From positions 3,782,001 through 3,846,000 of the forward strand of contig NZ_FNTG01000001.1 in assembly GCF_900104795.1 (NCBI RefSeq): 64,000 nt of DNA, in the 5' to 3' direction. This document shows, in pieces, positions 16,592 to 26,758 of this stretch. Under the pieces are notes generated by a model. That model was not told the DNA's origin. It ran no database searches and saw nothing but the letters and a program-made list of their open reading frames with translations. The first letter of the stretch is position 1. Each line of letters begins with the position of its first letter. The position numbers were made by a program, and so were the translations under genes. Origin of the DNA: Burkholderia sp. WP9. GTDB taxonomy: Bacteria; Pseudomonadota; Gammaproteobacteria; Burkholderiales; Burkholderiaceae.

Positions 16592-17311
16592 TTGACCACC
16601 AACACCACCATCGGCAGCAGCGGCACGAACGTGTCGCAAACGCTGCTCGATACGATGAACGGCACGAACAGTGCCTCGAGTTCCACGAGCTCGACGGGCA
16701 GCACCTCGGGCACGTCGGCGACGGATCTGCAGAACACCTTCCTGCAATTGCTCGTCGCGCAGTTGAAGAACCAGGACCCGACCAATCCGATGGACAGCTC
16801 GCAAATGACCTCGCAGCTGGCGCAGATCAACACGGTCTCAGGCATCAGCCAGTTGAACACGACGCTCAGCTCGCTCGCCACGCAGATGTCGGCAGGCCAG
16901 CAGTCGCAAGCGGCGCTGCTGATCGGCTCGACCGTGCTCGCTCCGGGCAGCTCCGTGTCGGTCGCGAGCGGCAAGGCCGGCGCGTTCGGCGTGCAGCTCG
17001 CCAACTCGGTGGGCGATCTGCAGGTCGTCGTGAAGAACTCGGCGGGCACGATCGTCAACACGATCGACCTGGGCAAGCAGTCGGCCGGCACGATTCCGGT
17101 GGGCTGGACGCCGACCGATACGGCCGGCAATACGCTGCCGGACGGCACTTACACGATCAGCGCGGTCGGCACGATCAACGGTCAGCAGGCCACGGCCACC
17201 ACGCTCACGGGTGCGACGGTGCAAAGCGTCGTCATGCAGAACGGTGCGCCGGGCCTCGTGCTCTCGAACGGCTCGACGGTCGGCCTGACCAGCGTCGCCG
17301 CCATCCTCTGA
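16592..17311 (+). CDS. flgD: Hook cap / hook assembly scaffold FlgD
   Basis: 239-residue scaffold that caps the growing hook and is lost when it is complete. The start codon is TTG 16592, supported by AGGAGAG 7 bases upstream. The N-terminal half has the export and capping region FLQLLVAQLKNQDPTNPMD and SQMTSQLAQINTVSGISQL; the C-terminal half holds the FlgD Ig-like/Tudor part with DGTYTISAVGTINGQ. A Ser/Thr-rich insertion lies near residues 25-45. Same operon as flgE, 43 bases upstream. Confidence 0.95.
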   Translation: MTTNTTIGSSGTNVSQTLLDTMNGTNSASSSTSSTGSTSGTSATDLQNTFLQLLVAQLKNQDPTNPMDSSQMTSQLAQINTVSGISQLNTTLSSLATQMSAGQQSQAALLIGSTVLAPGSSVSVASGKAGAFGVQLANSVGDLQVVVKNSAGTIVNTIDLGKQSAGTIPVGWTPTDTAGNTLPDGTYTISAVGTINGQQATATTLTGATVQSVVMQNGAPGLVLSNGSTVGLTSVAAIL

Positions 17312-17354
17312 TTCAGATTCAGTCAGTCACGACTTTCCAGATACGGAGACCGTC

Positions 17355-18866
17355 ATGGGTTACCAACAAGGTTTGAGTGGTTTGTCGGCATCGTCGAGCG
17401 ATCTCGATGTGATCGGCAACAACATTGCCAACGCGAATACGGTTGGCTTCAAGAGCGGCGCCGCGCAATTCGCCGATATGTACGCCAATTCCGTGGCGAC
17501 GGCGGTGGGCAACCAGGTCGGCATCGGCACGAAGCTCGCCGAAGTTCAGCAGCAGTTCTCGCAAGGGACGATCACGAGCACCAACCAGGCGCTCGACGTC
17601 GCGATCAACGGCAACGGCTTCTTCCAGCTGTCGAACAACGGCTCGCTGGTGTACTCGCGCAACGGCGTGTTCCAGCTCGACAAGAACGGCTACATCACCA
17701 ACGCACAGGGCCTGCAACTGATGGGCTACGCGGCGAACAGCTCGGGCATCATCAACACCGCGCAGACCGTGCCGCTCACCGTGCCGACCGCGAACATCGC
17801 ACCGCAGGCGACCACCAAGATCGTCGCCGGCCTGAACCTGAACGCGCAGGATCCGCTGATGCTCGGCACGCCGACCGTCACGCCGACGCTCGCCGGCGGC
17901 AGCACGCTCACCACGCCCGGCGCGACCATCACGAACACTGCGTCGGGTACGAACAACGACAACTACACCGTCAACTTCACGAGCCCGACGACCTACACAG
18001 TGACCGACACGACGCTCGGCACGACGTCCGCCGCCGCGACGTACACGGCGGGCTCCGCGATCTCGCTGGGCAACGGCCAGACCATCACGTTCAACGGCAC
18101 GCCGGCGACCGGCGACAGCGTCGCGATTGCGCCGACACCCGTGGCGTTCAACCAGAACAGCTCGTCGACGTACAACTACTCGACCAGCACGACGGTCTAT
18201 GACTCGCTCGGCGGCTCGCAAACGGTCAACATGTACTTCGCCAAGACCTCGGCCGGTACGTGGAACGTGTACGCGGGCACCTCGACCGGCACGGCGAGCC
18301 TGATCGGCCACGCGAACTTCAACTCGTCGGGCACGTTGCTCGGCACGACGACCGCGGCCGGCGTCGCGACCACCACGCCGTTCGCCTACAACTTCTCGAT
18401 CCCGACCACCGACGGTTCGTCGACGCCGCAGAACCTGACGCTGAACATCGCCGGCACGACGCAGTACGGCGGCAAGGACGGCGTGAACTCGCTGCAGCCC
18501 GACGGCTACGCAGCGGGCACGCTGACGAGCTTCACGATCGGCGCCGACGGCACGCTGACCGGCAACTATTCGAACCAGCAAACTGCGGCCCTCGGCCAGA
18601 TCGTGCTGGCGAACTTCTCGAACCAGAACGGTCTCGTGAACCTCGGCAATAACGAGTTCCAGCAGACCTCGCAATCGGGCGTCGCGCAGATTTCGGCGCC
18701 GGGCTCGACCAACCACGGCGTGCTGCAAGGCGGCGCGGTGGAAAACTCGAACGTCGATCTGACGAGCGAACTGGTGAACCTGATCACCGCGCAGCGCAAC
18801 TATCAAGCGAACGCGCAGACGATCAAGACCCAGCAGACCGTCGACCAGACCCTGATCAACCTGTAA
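17355..18866 (+). CDS. flgE: Flagellar hook protein FlgE
   Basis: 503-residue hook subunit. Starts MGYQQGLSGLSASSSDLDVI with the GNNIANANTVGFKSG motif and ends with the coiled-coil helix LVNLITAQRNYQANAQTIK. The surface domains are Thr/Ser/Asn/Gly-rich. Residues about 200-262 (NDNYTVNF to GDSVAIAP) form an insert also found, with clear similarity, in FlgK and FlgL of this window. It is longer than enteric FlgE (about 400 residues), partly because of this insert. Secreted without a Sec signal through the export gate. Confidence 0.97.
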   Translation: MGYQQGLSGLSASSSDLDVIGNNIANANTVGFKSGAAQFADMYANSVATAVGNQVGIGTKLAEVQQQFSQGTITSTNQALDVAINGNGFFQLSNNGSLVYSRNGVFQLDKNGYITNAQGLQLMGYAANSSGIINTAQTVPLTVPTANIAPQATTKIVAGLNLNAQDPLMLGTPTVTPTLAGGSTLTTPGATITNTASGTNNDNYTVNFTSPTTYTVTDTTLGTTSAAATYTAGSAISLGNGQTITFNGTPATGDSVAIAPTPVAFNQNSSSTYNYSTSTTVYDSLGGSQTVNMYFAKTSAGTWNVYAGTSTGTASLIGHANFNSSGTLLGTTTAAGVATTTPFAYNFSIPTTDGSSTPQNLTLNIAGTTQYGGKDGVNSLQPDGYAAGTLTSFTIGADGTLTGNYSNQQTAALGQIVLANFSNQNGLVNLGNNEFQQTSQSGVAQISAPGSTNHGVLQGGAVENSNVDLTSELVNLITAQRNYQANAQTIKTQQTVDQTLINL

Positions 18867-18886
18867 GCGACCGGGACCCACCCATC

Positions 18887-19645
18887 ATGGATCGGCTGAT
18901 CTACACCGCGATGTCGGGCAGCACGCAAGCGCTCGAACAGCAGGCTATCGTCGCGAACAACCTGGCCAATGCATCGACCACCGGTTTTCGCGCGCAACTG
19001 GCGACTTTCCGTGCCGTGCCGATGTCGTTCGGCGACGGCAGTTCGATCAACGACAACACCACCCGCACCTTCGTGCTGTCGTCGACGCCGGGCGCGGACT
19101 ACACGCCGGGGCCGATCCAGCAGACGGGCAACCCGCTCGACGTGGCGATTCAAGGGCCGGGCTGGCTGGCGGTGCAAACCACCGACGGCGGCGAGGCTTA
19201 CACGCGCGCCGGCAATCTGCATATCGACGAAAACGGTCAACTGGTGAACGCCACCAATCAGGTGGTGCTCGGCAACGGCGGCCCGGTGTCGGTGCCGCCG
19301 GGCGCGCAAATCACTATCGGCAAGGACGGCACGGTGTCCGCGCTGACCCCGGGTGATCCGCCCACCGCGGTGGTGACGGTCGATCAGCTGAAGCTGGTGA
19401 ATCCGGATCCGCAAACCATGACGCGCGGCGACGATGGTCTCTTTCGCACCGGCGACGGCAACGCCGCCGACGCCGACCCGACCGTCACGCTGGCGCCGGC
19501 TTCGCTCGAAGGCAGCAACGTGAATCCGGTCAGCGCGATGGTCTCGATGATCACCAATGCGCGTCAGTTCCAGATGCAGACCAAGCTGCTGGAAAGCGCC
19601 GACAAGAACGACCAGTCCGCCAACCAGCTGCTCAGCTTTAGCTAA
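18887..19645 (+). CDS. flgF: Flagellar proximal rod protein FlgF
   Basis: 252-residue rod protein. The N-terminus MDRLIYTAMSGSTQALEQQA with ANNLANASTTGFRA, the GNPLDVAIQGPGWLAVQ core and the C-terminal SAMVSMITNARQFQMQTKLL helix are standard FlgF. Lies 20 bases after flgE and 29 bases before flgG. Confidence 0.97.
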   Translation: MDRLIYTAMSGSTQALEQQAIVANNLANASTTGFRAQLATFRAVPMSFGDGSSINDNTTRTFVLSSTPGADYTPGPIQQTGNPLDVAIQGPGWLAVQTTDGGEAYTRAGNLHIDENGQLVNATNQVVLGNGGPVSVPPGAQITIGKDGTVSALTPGDPPTAVVTVDQLKLVNPDPQTMTRGDDGLFRTGDGNAADADPTVTLAPASLEGSNVNPVSAMVSMITNARQFQMQTKLLESADKNDQSANQLLSFS

Positions 19646-19674
19646 TGGGCGCTTAGGCGCCTTGGAGAAGAACC

Positions 19675-20463
19675 ATGAATCGCTCACTCTACATCGCCGC
19701 CACCGGCATGAATGCGCAACAGGCGCAGATGGACGTGATCTCGAACAACCTTGCGAACGTCAGCACCAACGGCTTCAAGGGCTCGCGCGCGGTGTTCGAG
19801 GATCTGCTGTATCAGACCATCCGCCAGCCGGGCGCGAATTCGACGCAGAACACCGAACTGCCGTCCGGCATCCAGCTCGGCACGGGCGTGCAGCAGGTCG
19901 CCACCGAGCGTCTGTACACGCAGGGCAACCTGCAGCAGACCGGCAACTCGAAAGACGTCGCCATTAACGGACAAGGCTTTTTCCAGGTGCAGATGCCCGA
20001 CGGCACGACCGCCTATACCCGCGACGGCTCGTTCCAGACCAACGCGCAAGGCCAGCTCGTGACTTCGAGCGGCTACCAGGTCATTCCGGCGATCACGATC
20101 CCGAACAACGCGACGTCGCTCACCATCGGCAGCGACGGTGTGGTGTCGATCACGGTTGCCGGCTCGACCAACAGCCAGCAGCTCGGCTCGATGCAGATCG
20201 CGACTTTCATCAACCCGGCCGGCCTCGATGCGAAGGGTGAAAACCTGTTCGCGGAAACTGCTTCGTCGGGCGCGCCGAATGTCGCGCAGCCGGGCCTGAA
20301 CGGCGCCGGCACGCTGAATCAGGGCTACGTGGAAGCATCGAACGTGAACGTGGTGCAGGAACTGGTGAACATGATCCAGACGCAACGCGCTTACGAAATC
20401 AACAGCAAGGCCGTGACGACCTCCGACCAGATGCTGCAGACCCTGAGCCAGATGCAGGTTTAA
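19675..20463 (+). CDS. flgG: Flagellar distal rod protein FlgG
   Basis: 262 residues, the conserved FlgG length. [40 protein letters not shown], then the long-rod segment [20 protein letters not shown] that distinguishes FlgG from FlgE, and the C-terminal [24 protein letters not shown] precedes the ATG. Confidence 0.98.
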   Translation: MNRSLYIAATGMNAQQAQMDVISNNLANVSTNGFKGSRAVFEDLLYQTIRQPGANSTQNTELPSGIQLGTGVQQVATERLYTQGNLQQTGNSKDVAINGQGFFQVQMPDGTTAYTRDGSFQTNAQGQLVTSSGYQVIPAITIPNNATSLTIGSDGVVSITVAGSTNSQQLGSMQIATFINPAGLDAKGENLFAETASSGAPNVAQPGLNGAGTLNQGYVEASNVNVVQELVNMIQTQRAYEINSKAVTTSDQMLQTLSQMQV

Positions 20464-20496
20464 GGCTCGAGGGACTGGAATTAACAGGCGGTAATC

Positions 20497-21198
20497 ATGA
20501 TGTCGCACTTCACTCGCAATCCGGTTCATTCGCGCACCGCTCAGGCGCTCGTGCAGCTCACGCTGCTCGCCGCCCTGGGTGGCTGCGGCCTCGTGCCGAA
20601 GCAGCCGATCACGCAGCAACCGATGACAGCGCTGCCGCCGATGCCGCCTTCGGCGCAGTCGCCGGGCTCGATCTACAACCCGGGTTATGCGGGCCGGCCG
20701 CTGTTCGAAGACCAGCGGCCGCGCAATGTCGGCGACATCCTGACGATCGTGATCCAGGAAAACGTCAACGCAACGAAGTCGTCGGGTGCGGGCGTCAACC
20801 GCAGCGGCAACACCAACTTCGACGTACCGACTGCCGGCTTCCTCAGCGGCCTGTTCGGCAAGGTCAACCTGAGTGCGAACGGCGCCAACAAGTTCGCCGC
20901 GACAGGCGGTGCGAATGCGTCGAACACGTTCAGCGGCGTGATCACCGTCACCGTGACGGGCGTGCTGCCGAACGGCAACCTGATGGTGAGCGGCGAGAAG
21001 CAGATGCTGATCAACCAGGGTAACGAATTCGTGCGCTTTTCCGGTGTGGTGAACCCGAACACGATCTCCAACCTGAACGCCGTGTACTCGACCCAGGTCG
21101 CCGACGCGAAGATCGAATATTCCGCGAAGGGCTATATCGACGAATCCCAGAACATGGGCTTCCTGCAGCGCTTCTTCCTCAACGTGTCGCCGTGGTGA
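20497..21198 (+). CDS. flgH: Flagellar L-ring lipoprotein FlgH
   Basis: Outer-membrane ring lipoprotein, 233 residues. Lipobox LGGC at residues 26-29 after a hydrophobic stretch, then [20 protein letters not shown] and [18 protein letters not shown], the conserved FlgH core. Ends in the RFFLNVSPW tail. Two consecutive ATG codons open the frame (20497, 20500); either is possible. The end overlaps the first possible flgI start codons. Confidence 0.97.
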   Translation: MMSHFTRNPVHSRTAQALVQLTLLAALGGCGLVPKQPITQQPMTALPPMPPSAQSPGSIYNPGYAGRPLFEDQRPRNVGDILTIVIQENVNATKSSGAGVNRSGNTNFDVPTAGFLSGLFGKVNLSANGANKFAATGGANASNTFSGVITVTVTGVLPNGNLMVSGEKQMLINQGNEFVRFSGVVNPNTISNLNAVYSTQVADAKIEYSAKGYIDESQNMGFLQRFFLNVSPW

Positions 21199-21200
21199 TC

Positions 21201-22385
21201 ATGCGTACCGTCTTTTCCCGCACCCGCCTCGCGCGATTCGCCGGCTTCGGCCGCGTGCTCGCCTTCGTCGCGCTCGCCTGCGCGGCGCTGCCGGCGGTGA
21301 CGCCTGCCCACGCCGAACGTCTGAAGGACCTCGTGCAGATCCAGGGCGTGCGCGACAATCCGTTGATCGGCTATGGCCTCGTCGTCGGCCTCGACGGGAC
21401 GGGCGACCAGACCACCCAGACGCCGTTCACCACGCAGACACTCGCCAACATGCTGGCGAACCTCGGCATCTCGATCAACAATCAGGCGGCCGGCTCCAGC
21501 AATTCGCAGTCGTCGCTGTCGAACATCCAGTTGAAGAACGTCGCCGCGGTGATGGTGACGGCGGTGCTGCCGCCGTTCGCGCGTCCGGGCGAAGCGATCG
21601 ACGTCACCGTGTCTTCGCTCGGCAATGCGAAGAGCCTGCGCGGCGGCACGTTGCTGCTCACGCCGCTGAAGGGCGCCGACGGCCAGGTGTATGCGCTCGG
21701 CCAGGGCAATCTCGCGGTCGGCGGCGCGGGCGCCAGCGCGAACGGCAGCAAGGTGCAGGTGAATACGCTGGCCGCGGGCCGCATTGCCGGCGGCGCGATC
21801 GTCGAACGCGCGGTGCCGACTTCGGTGTCGCAAGCGGGCACCATGCAGCTCGACCTGAACGAAATGGACTACGACACCACGCAGCGCGTGGTGGCAGCGG
21901 TGAACAACGCGTTCGGCGGCGGCACGGCGACCGCGCTCGACGGCCGCACGATTCAACTGCACGCGCCGAGCGATCCGGAGCAGCAGGTCGCCTTCATGGC
22001 GCAATTGCAGAACCTCGACGTCAAGCCGGCGCAAGCGGCCGCGAAGGTGATCCTGAACGCGCGCACCGGCTCGATCGTGATGAACCAGATGGTCACGCTG
22101 CAGAACTGCGCGGTGGCGCACGGCAATCTCTCGGTCGTGATCAATACGCAGCCGGTGGTGAGCCAGCCGGGCGCGTTTTCGAACGGCCAGACGGTGGTCG
22201 CCAAGCAGTCGCAGATCCAGATGAAGCAGGACAACGGCGCACTGAAGCTCGTGACCGCCGGCGCCAATCTCGCCGAAGTGGTGAAGGCGCTCAACGCATT
22301 GGGTGCGACGCCCGCGGATCTGATGTCGATCCTGCAGGCGATGAAAGCGGCGGGCGCTCTGCGCGCCGACCTGGAAATCATCTAA
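21201..22385 (+). CDS. flgI: Flagellar P-ring protein FlgI
   Basis: Periplasmic P-ring subunit. ATG 21201 gives 394 residues; two GTG codons at 21192 and 21195 would add 2-3 residues and overlap flgH. Signal peptide ends at about AHA before [20 protein letters not shown], the conserved mature start. [19 protein letters not shown] and the C-terminal [20 protein letters not shown] are family hallmarks. Its chaperone is FlgA, encoded divergently upstream of the operon. No strong ribosome site is visible, so coupling to flgH is likely. Confidence 0.96.
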   Translation: MRTVFSRTRLARFAGFGRVLAFVALACAALPAVTPAHAERLKDLVQIQGVRDNPLIGYGLVVGLDGTGDQTTQTPFTTQTLANMLANLGISINNQAAGSSNSQSSLSNIQLKNVAAVMVTAVLPPFARPGEAIDVTVSSLGNAKSLRGGTLLLTPLKGADGQVYALGQGNLAVGGAGASANGSKVQVNTLAAGRIAGGAIVERAVPTSVSQAGTMQLDLNEMDYDTTQRVVAAVNNAFGGGTATALDGRTIQLHAPSDPEQQVAFMAQLQNLDVKPAQAAAKVILNARTGSIVMNQMVTLQNCAVAHGNLSVVINTQPVVSQPGAFSNGQTVVAKQSQIQMKQDNGALKLVTAGANLAEVVKALNALGATPADLMSILQAMKAAGALRADLEII

Positions 22386-22397
22386 GGAAGACACAGG

Positions 22398-23396
22398 ATG
22401 AATTCGGATACGACCAATTCCGCCGCTTCGGCGAACGACCTGACCCAGCGCTTCGCGCTGGACGTGCAGGGCTTTGCGAAGTTGAGCGCTCAGGCCAAGG
22501 CTTCGCCGCAAGCCGGCATGAAGATGGCCGCGCAGCAGTTCGACGCGGTGTTCACGCAAATGATGTTGAAGAGCATGCGCGACGCGACCCCGCAAGACGG
22601 TCCGTTCGATTCGCACGACAGCGCCACCTTCACGTCGATGATGGATCAACAGTTGTCGCAGCAGCTTTCGCAAAAGGGCATCGGCGTGGCCGACGCCATG
22701 CTCAAGCAGATGATGCGCAATCAGGGCATGCAGGTGGGCGGCGGCGCAAATGGCGCGGGCGGCCTCGCCGGCATGGCCAACGCATTGGGCGGCGGCAGCG
22801 GCGGCGACGAAGGCCAGACCGCGGCGCTCAATGCGCTCGCCAAGGCCTACGGCAACGCTCAGGCCAATGGCCAGTTGGCGATGGGCAAAGGCTACTCGGC
22901 CAACAGCGCGCTCACACCGCCGCTCAAGGGCGACGGCACTTCGCCGAAGGTCGACGCATTCGTCGACAAGCTCGCCGAGCCGGCGCAGGCGGCCAGCGCG
23001 GCGACCGGCATTCCGGCGCGCTTCATCATCGGTCAGGCCGCGCTCGAATCGGGCTGGGGCAAGAGCGAGATCAAAAAGTCGGACGGTTCGACCAGCCATA
23101 ACGTGTTCGGCATCAAGGCGACCAAGGACTGGACTGGCAAAACCGTGTCGACGGTCACGACCGAATATGTGAACGGCAAGCCGCAGCGTGTTGTCGAAAA
23201 ATTCCGTGCATACGACTCGTATCAGGAAGCCATGACCGACTACGCGAGCCTGCTCAAAGGCAATCCACGTTATGCGCAGGTGATCAATTCGGCGCACGAC
23301 GTGAACGGTTTTGCCAATGGCATGCAACGCGCCGGTTACGCCACCGATCCGCATTACGCGAAAAAACTGATGTCCATCATGCAGAAAATGGGCTGA
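22398..23396 (+). CDS. flgJ: Rod-cap protein and peptidoglycan hydrolase FlgJ
   Basis: 332 residues with two parts: an N-terminal rod-capping domain (AAQQFDAVFTQMMLKSMRDA) and a C-terminal glucosaminidase/muramidase domain from about residue 185, with ARFIIGQAALESGWGK containing the likely catalytic Glu at about 217, then NVFGIKATKDW and YDSYQEAMTDYASLL. The enzyme opens the cell wall for the rod. A Gly-rich, Ala-rich linker joins the domains. Last gene of the flgB-J operon; a hairpin follows. Confidence 0.97.
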   Translation: MNSDTTNSAASANDLTQRFALDVQGFAKLSAQAKASPQAGMKMAAQQFDAVFTQMMLKSMRDATPQDGPFDSHDSATFTSMMDQQLSQQLSQKGIGVADAMLKQMMRNQGMQVGGGANGAGGLAGMANALGGGSGGDEGQTAALNALAKAYGNAQANGQLAMGKGYSANSALTPPLKGDGTSPKVDAFVDKLAEPAQAASAATGIPARFIIGQAALESGWGKSEIKKSDGSTSHNVFGIKATKDWTGKTVSTVTTEYVNGKPQRVVEKFRAYDSYQEAMTDYASLLKGNPRYAQVINSAHDVNGFANGMQRAGYATDPHYAKKLMSIMQKMG

Positions 23397-23488
23397 TCCA
23401 CGCCCATGCGGTTTGAATCAGCCGGGCATTGAATCGAAATAAACGCCATGCACGCGACGGGGCCAGGTGCATAACAAGACGGAGACGG

Positions 23489-23510
23489 CCGGCTGCCCAT
23501 GGGCGGCCGG
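23489..23510 (+). terminator. Hairpin after flgJ
   Basis: CCGGCTGCCC and GGGCGGCCGG form a 10-bp stem with one T-G wobble around AT. There is no T-run; likely an inefficient terminator or 3'-end stabiliser. Confidence 0.4.
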
Positions 23511-23571
23511 TCCACCCGCGAAAGGCGTGAGGTGTGTTTAACGTTTGCGCAAATAATTCATGGCACGCCCC

Positions 23572-23598
23572 TAAATTTTGGCCGGACGCTGCCGCTAA
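23572..23598 (+). promoter_or_regulatory. Sigma-28 promoter of ycgR
   Basis: TAAA (23572-23575), exactly 15 bases, then GCCGCTAA (23591-23598). One mismatch from the sigma-28 -10 consensus GCCGATAA. It lies 74 bases upstream of ycgR and places this gene in the late class. Confidence 0.8.
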
Positions 23599-23672
23599 TG
23601 AGTTAGACCCAATACCGGAAAACGTTGTAATGTCCGGTTTGATGCGCGTGCTGCGGCTTCGAGGAAGACCGC

Positions 23673-24506
23673 GTGAAAGCCCTGCCAGGAGCCTTGGCAC
23701 GCGCCCGCAAGAACAAGCATACCGGCAAGCCCATGGATACTACCCAGTTGAACGGCCAGACCGACACACCCGGCCAGCTGCACGCAGCGACCGACGAAGG
23801 CGTCAACGATTTTGGCCGGCGCAATCCGCTGGAGATTGGCGTTCAGTTGCGCAATCTCGTCAATCGCGGCGATTTCCTCACCGTTCAATACGCAGGCGGA
23901 CAGCTCGTCACGCGTCTGCTCGAAGTCGACGTGCGCGGACGCACTTTCACGTTCGATTGGGGCGCACTATCCGATCAGAACCGCGGCCTGCTCGGCGCAC
24001 CCGGCTGCCAGTTCCATGCGCAGCCGGATGGCGTGCGCGTAGAGTTCGCCACCACCACACCGCGCGAAACCCGTTTCGAAGGACTGCCCGCATTCGAGGC
24101 CGACTTCCCCGAGGTGCTGTTCTACGTGCAGCGCCGCGAGTATTTCCGTGTCGATGCGCCGATTCTCGATCCGTACATGTGCACCGGCCGTTTGCCCGAA
24201 GGCGATACGTTCCGCTTCGAAGTGCACGACCTCTCGCTCGGCGGCGTCGGCATGCGCACCGCCGACGAACGCGTGGCCGAATTGCCGATGGGCACGCGCC
24301 TCATGGATTGCGAATTGTTGCTCGGCGCGCTCGGCCGGCTCTCGCTCGATCTGCAACTCGTGTCGCATCGCTCCACCGCGCTGCCGAACGGCACGCAGCG
24401 TTATCAACTCGGCTTCCGTTTTCTGGCGCTGCCGGGCAGTGCGGAAAACACGCTGCAACGCCTGATTACGCAACTCGAAATGAAGCGCCGTTCGCTGGTG
24501 CGCTAA
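23673..24506 (+). CDS. ycgR: c-di-GMP-responsive flagellar brake protein YcgR
   Basis: YcgR binds cyclic di-GMP and slows or biases the motor by touching the switch or stator. The N-terminal YcgR domain occupies about residues 48-145; the PilZ domain follows with the c-di-GMP-binding RxxxR (R155-E-Y-F-R159) and D-x-S-x-x-G (D186-L-S-L-G-G) motifs, both intact. GTG 23673 has a good GAGGAAG site 5 bases upstream; an ATG at 23733 (MDTTQ) lacks one but would remove only a basic 20-residue tail outside the known domains. It stands alone between flgJ and flgK with its own sigma-28 promoter. Confidence 0.92.
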   Translation: MKALPGALARARKNKHTGKPMDTTQLNGQTDTPGQLHAATDEGVNDFGRRNPLEIGVQLRNLVNRGDFLTVQYAGGQLVTRLLEVDVRGRTFTFDWGALSDQNRGLLGAPGCQFHAQPDGVRVEFATTTPRETRFEGLPAFEADFPEVLFYVQRREYFRVDAPILDPYMCTGRLPEGDTFRFEVHDLSLGGVGMRTADERVAELPMGTRLMDCELLLGALGRLSLDLQLVSHRSTALPNGTQRYQLGFRFLALPGSAENTLQRLITQLEMKRRSLVR

Positions 24507-24690
24507 CTGAAATGCTGGATCACCGGTGCGTGAGCGGGACTGCTCGCGCACCATTCGCTTGCCGTTCATCACCCTTGCTTCATCACCCTGTTTTTCGCGC
24601 CGTCCGCATGCTCATGCGCGACGAGTGACGAACCCGGCAGGCTAGCCTCGCAAACGTTGAAACAAACGTCGAACACACATCGGAATGACC

Positions 24691-24717
24691 TCAATTTTTC
24701 CCTGTTGAGGCCGTTAA
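24691..24717 (+). promoter_or_regulatory. Sigma-28 promoter of flgKL
   Basis: TCAA (24691-24694), 15 bases, then GCCGTTAA (24710-24717). Same spacing as the ycgR promoter. It fits late expression of the hook-filament junction genes. The rest of the 24507-24774 spacer shows no gene. Confidence 0.75.
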
Positions 24718-24774
24718 ACAGAATGTTCAAGTAACGCGGCGGCATGTGTACGGTGTCGCCCTTCAGGATGACGC

Positions 24775-26748
24775 ATGTCCAATCTCATCAATCTCGGCCT
24801 CAGTGGACTGAACGCAGCCCAGTGGGGACTCACGACGACCGGCCAGAACATCAGCAACGCGTCGACGCCAGGCTATACCATCGAAACGCCGGTGTACGCG
24901 GAAAGCGGTGGCCAGTACACGGGCTCGGGCTATTTGCCGCAAGGCGTTTCGACCACGACCGTTACGCGCCAGTACAGCCAGTATCTGACTACCGAGCTGA
25001 ACAACGCGCAGAGCTCGGGCAGCTCGCTGTCGACGTACAACACGCTGATTTCGCAGCTGAATAATCTGATCGGCAGTCCGACTGCGGGGATTGCGAGTGC
25101 GATCACCAGCTATTTCACCGGCTTGCAGAACGTCTCGAACAATGCGTCGAGTCTGGCTACCCGTCAGACCGCGATGAGCGGCGCGCAGACGCTGGTGAAC
25201 CAGATCAACGCCGCGGGTCAGCAATACGACGCGCTGCGCCAGAGCGTCAACACGCAGCTCACCAATACCGTGTCGCAGATCAACAGCTATACGCAGCAGA
25301 TCGCGCAGTTGAACGGGCAGATATCCCAGGCCAGCACGCAGGGGCAGCCGCCCAACCAGTTGCTGGACCAGCGCGATCTCGCCGTGTCCAACCTGTCGCA
25401 ACTGATCGGCGTGAACGTCGTCAACAGCAACGGTAGCTACAGCGTATTCATGAGCAACGGCCAGCCGCTCGTGTCGTCCAACAACAGCTACAACCTGGGC
25501 ACCGCGCCTTCGACCGGCGACACCAGTGAACTGTCCGTGCAGTATCTCGGCCAGGCCGGCGCAAACCCGGCGGCGACGCCGCAGAACCTGCCCGACAGCA
25601 AAATCGACGGCGGTACGCTCGGCGGCCTGCTCGCGTTCCGCAGCCAGACGCTCGACCCGGGCGAGGCGCAACTCGGCGCGATTGCCGTGAGCTTCTCCGC
25701 GCAGGTCAACGCGCAGAACGGCCTGGGTATTACGCTCGCGGGCGCGAAGGGTAGCGCGTTGTTCTCGGTGAGCGGCCCGACGGTCTATGCGAACACGCAG
25801 AACACCGGCAACGCGTCGCTGAACGTGTCGTTCGCGAACCCCGCTCAGCCGACCACCGGCGATTACACGCTGGCCTACAACGGCACCACTTACACGCTGA
25901 CCGACAATTCGACGGGCAGCGTGGTGGGTTCGGCGACCAACCTGAGCCAACCGATCAACGGCCTGAATTTCTCGACCACCGGCACGATGAACGCCGGCGA
26001 TTCGTTCACGGTCGAGCCGACCCGCGGTGCGCTGAACAGTTTCGCGACCGCCACTACCGACGCATCGGCGATCGCCGCCGCGGCGCCGGTGCTCGCCAAC
26101 GCCGCGTCGAGCAACACCGGCACCGGCACGATTACGCAGGGCACGGTGACGGCCGGCTACACCATGCCGAATTCGACCACCACGCTGTCGTACGACGGCA
26201 CGGGACTGTCCGGCTTCCCGGCCGGCTCGACGGTGACGGTGGCCGGTTCGCCCGCCACCACGTATACGATCGCCAGCGCGGCGACCGTGGTGCCGTATTC
26301 GTCGGCCACCGGCGCCACGCTCACGATCAACAACGCGACCCTCGGCCAGATGAACAACGTGTCGGTGACGATCAGCGGCGCACCCGCTGCCGGCGACAAG
26401 TTCACCATCGGCCCGAACACCGGCGCCACCAACGACGGCCGCAATGCGCTGGCGTTGTCGAACCTGTCCACCGCGAAAGCGATGTCGGGCGGCACGGTCA
26501 CGCTGACGGGCGCGTATGCGAACTACGTCAACCAGATCGGCAATCAGACCAACCAGATCCAGACCTCGAGCACGGCGCAGAGCTCGCTGGTGACTCAGAT
26601 CACCACCGCGCAGCAGTCGGTTTCAGGCGTGAACATCAACGAAGAAGCAGCCAACCTGCTTCAGTATCAGCAGCTGTATCAGGCGAACAGCAAGGTCATT
26701 CAGACCGCGCAGACCCTGTTCCAGACGATACTCGGCATCTTCCAGTGA
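24775..26748 (+). CDS. flgK: Hook-associated protein 1 FlgK (hook-filament junction)
   Basis: 657-residue first junction protein. Opens with MSNLINLGLSGLNAAQWGLT and GQNISNASTPGYTIETPVY; closes with VNINEEAANLLQYQQLYQAN, the axial helix pair. The LDQRDLAVSNLSQLIGV segment is characteristic. The central region contains a beta-rich insert at about residues 361-416 (DYTLAYNGTTYTLTD to GDSFTVEP), similar to inserts in FlgE and FlgL, and a weaker second copy at about 478-550 ending SGAPAAGDKFTIGP. Longer than enteric FlgK (about 550 residues). Chaperone: FlgN. Confidence 0.96.
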   Translation: MSNLINLGLSGLNAAQWGLTTTGQNISNASTPGYTIETPVYAESGGQYTGSGYLPQGVSTTTVTRQYSQYLTTELNNAQSSGSSLSTYNTLISQLNNLIGSPTAGIASAITSYFTGLQNVSNNASSLATRQTAMSGAQTLVNQINAAGQQYDALRQSVNTQLTNTVSQINSYTQQIAQLNGQISQASTQGQPPNQLLDQRDLAVSNLSQLIGVNVVNSNGSYSVFMSNGQPLVSSNNSYNLGTAPSTGDTSELSVQYLGQAGANPAATPQNLPDSKIDGGTLGGLLAFRSQTLDPGEAQLGAIAVSFSAQVNAQNGLGITLAGAKGSALFSVSGPTVYANTQNTGNASLNVSFANPAQPTTGDYTLAYNGTTYTLTDNSTGSVVGSATNLSQPINGLNFSTTGTMNAGDSFTVEPTRGALNSFATATTDASAIAAAAPVLANAASSNTGTGTITQGTVTAGYTMPNSTTTLSYDGTGLSGFPAGSTVTVAGSPATTYTIASAATVVPYSSATGATLTINNATLGQMNNVSVTISGAPAAGDKFTIGPNTGATNDGRNALALSNLSTAKAMSGGTVTLTGAYANYVNQIGNQTNQIQTSSTAQSSLVTQITTAQQSVSGVNINEEAANLLQYQQLYQANSKVIQTAQTLFQTILGIFQ

Positions 26749-26758
26749 GGCGTTGACA

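Noticed and set aside
21132..23354. 740-codon minus-strand frame opposite flgI and flgJ
   Set aside because: Spans two real plus-strand genes and has no recognisable domain; composition typical of antisense frames in G+C-rich DNA.
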